In this document: positions 6,249-6,730 of the stretch, piece after piece
Position numbering within the stretch: the first letter of the stretch is position 1
Layout: each line of letters opens with the position of its first letter
Source of the DNA: an uncultured delta proteobacterium
Lineage (GTDB): Bacteria; Myxococcota_A; Polyangia; Polyangiales; Polyangiaceae
Assembly: GCA_903893335.1 (NCBI GenBank)
Contig: CAITLX010000519.1
Span: 1 to 6,730 of the forward strand
Reading direction: 5' to 3'
DNA length: 6,730 nt
The notes under the pieces: model-generated
The model's database searches: none
The model's input: the letters and a program-made list of their open reading frames with translations, nothing else
What the model was told of the DNA's origin: nothing
Translations under genes and position numbers: made by a program

Positions 6249-6694
6249 TGGCCGGCGGCTCCAACCTCGACGGCGACGAGGGCATCGTCGGCATCAACGT
6301 CACGCCGCTCGTCGACATCACGCTCGTCTTGCTGATCATCTTCATGGTCACCGCCAAGATCATCGTCTCGCAGTCGCTGCCGCTCGACCTGCCGAAGGCG
6401 GCGACGGGCCAGGACGTGCAGGTCGTGTTCGCCATCGAGCTGACGGCCGCGGGCGAGACGCTCGTCGACCAGAAGAAGCTGCCCGCCGACGACGCCCTGC
6501 TCGCGCTCGCGCGCGAAGCGCACGCGAAGAACCCCGAGCTGCGCGCCGTCATCCGCGCCGACACGACGGTGCAGCACGGGCGCGTCATTCGCGTGATGGA
6601 TCTGCTCAAGCAGGCGGGCGTCACCAAGATCGCGTTCGGCGTCACGCCGACGAGCCTCGAGCCGGGCGCCGCGCCCGCGCCCGCCCCGCACTGA
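6248..6694 (+). CDS. exbD: ExbD/TolR-family biopolymer transport protein
   Basis: A 148-residue single-pass inner-membrane protein that pairs with the preceding ExbB to form the proton-driven motor. It has a short cytoplasmic N-terminus (1-18), one transmembrane helix (about 22-40) and a periplasmic domain (about 44-135) typical of ExbD/TolR. The helix begins with the family signature INVTPLVDITLVLLIIFMV, in which Asp23 corresponds to the essential proton-carrying Asp25 of E. coli ExbD. The periplasmic domain ends in strands around LRAVIRADTTVQHGRVIRVMDLLKQAG (split here at 98-124) and TKIAFGVTP. A short Ala/Pro tail (GAAPAPAPH) closes the protein. The start codon overlaps the exbB stop by one base. 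The length agrees with the family (about 140 residues). Confidence 0.93.
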   Translation: MAGGSNLDGDEGIVGINVTPLVDITLVLLIIFMVTAKIIVSQSLPLDLPKAATGQDVQVVFAIELTAAGETLVDQKKLPADDALLALAREAHAKNPELRAVIRADTTVQHGRVIRVMDLLKQAGVTKIAFGVTPTSLEPGAAPAPAPH

Positions 6695-6697
6695 GCG

Positions 6698-6730
6698 ATG
6701 TCCTCCGACGGTCCGCGCGCGGCGGCCCTG
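6698..6730 (+). CDS. Start of the next operon gene, possibly an energy transducer TonB (truncated by window edge)
   Basis: An ATG three bases after the exbD stop opens a frame of 11 codons (MSSDGPRAAAL) that reaches the window edge without a stop. Spacing and orientation agree with continuation of the operon. A tonB gene often follows exbB-exbD, so a TonB protein with a short cytoplasmic N-terminus is a reasonable expectation, but the 11 residues show no diagnostic motif. This identity is inference from context only. Confidence 0.45.
   Translation, partial: MSSDGPRAAAL

Noticed and set aside
6661..6691. Short GC-only repeats encoding the APAPAP tail of ExbD.
   Set aside because: Ordinary Ala/Pro tail in a GC-rich genome, too short to be a meaningful repeat.

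Overview
This window comes from a very GC-rich bacterial chromosome with codons heavily biased to G/C in the third position. The gene content suggests a Gram-negative myxobacterium-like organism (Myxococcota or another delta-proteobacterial lineage). The reasons are a TonB-domain/TonB-dependent-receptor fusion, a cysteine-rich formylglycine-generating-enzyme-like exported protein and an ExbB/ExbD pair, all in extreme-GC DNA. The taxonomic call is inference; no rRNA or other phylogenetic marker is present.

Layout. On the minus strand, a TonB-dependent outer-membrane receptor begins at 1334 and runs off the left edge of the window (444 N-terminal residues present). Upstream of it, on the same strand, is a stand-alone class I glutamine amidotransferase (2128 to 1367). 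A short divergent intergenic region (2129-2209) separates that gene from a tightly packed plus-strand gene cluster. The cluster holds an NT5C2-like HAD purine 5'-nucleotidase (2210-3697), an exported FGE/SUMF1-like protein (3701-4459), the tRNA pseudouridine-13 synthase TruD (4456-5526), an ExbB/TolQ-type proton-channel subunit (5523-6248), an ExbD/TolR-type subunit (6248-6694) and the first 11 codons of a further gene (6698 onward). Gaps are 3 bp or less, and three junctions overlap by 1-4 bases, so the six genes are probably one operon with translational coupling.

How the genes fit together. Two themes appear. The first is TonB energy coupling. ExbB and ExbD form the inner-membrane proton-driven motor, the truncated last gene sits where a tonB gene often lies, and the divergently oriented receptor is the kind of client such a motor powers. 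The receptor carries its own TonB C-terminal-like domain ahead of its TonB box and plug. The second theme is nucleotides and RNA: a purine 5'-nucleotidase, a GMP-synthase-like amidotransferase domain protein and TruD. I see no evidence that the two themes form one pathway; the co-transcription may simply be conserved housekeeping order.

No rRNA, tRNA, CRISPR array, insertion sequence, integrase, attachment site or convincing rho-independent terminator was seen. The only non-coding stretches are 1335-1366 and 2129-2209, and each holds a candidate promoter whose predicted transcription start lies almost at the start codon.
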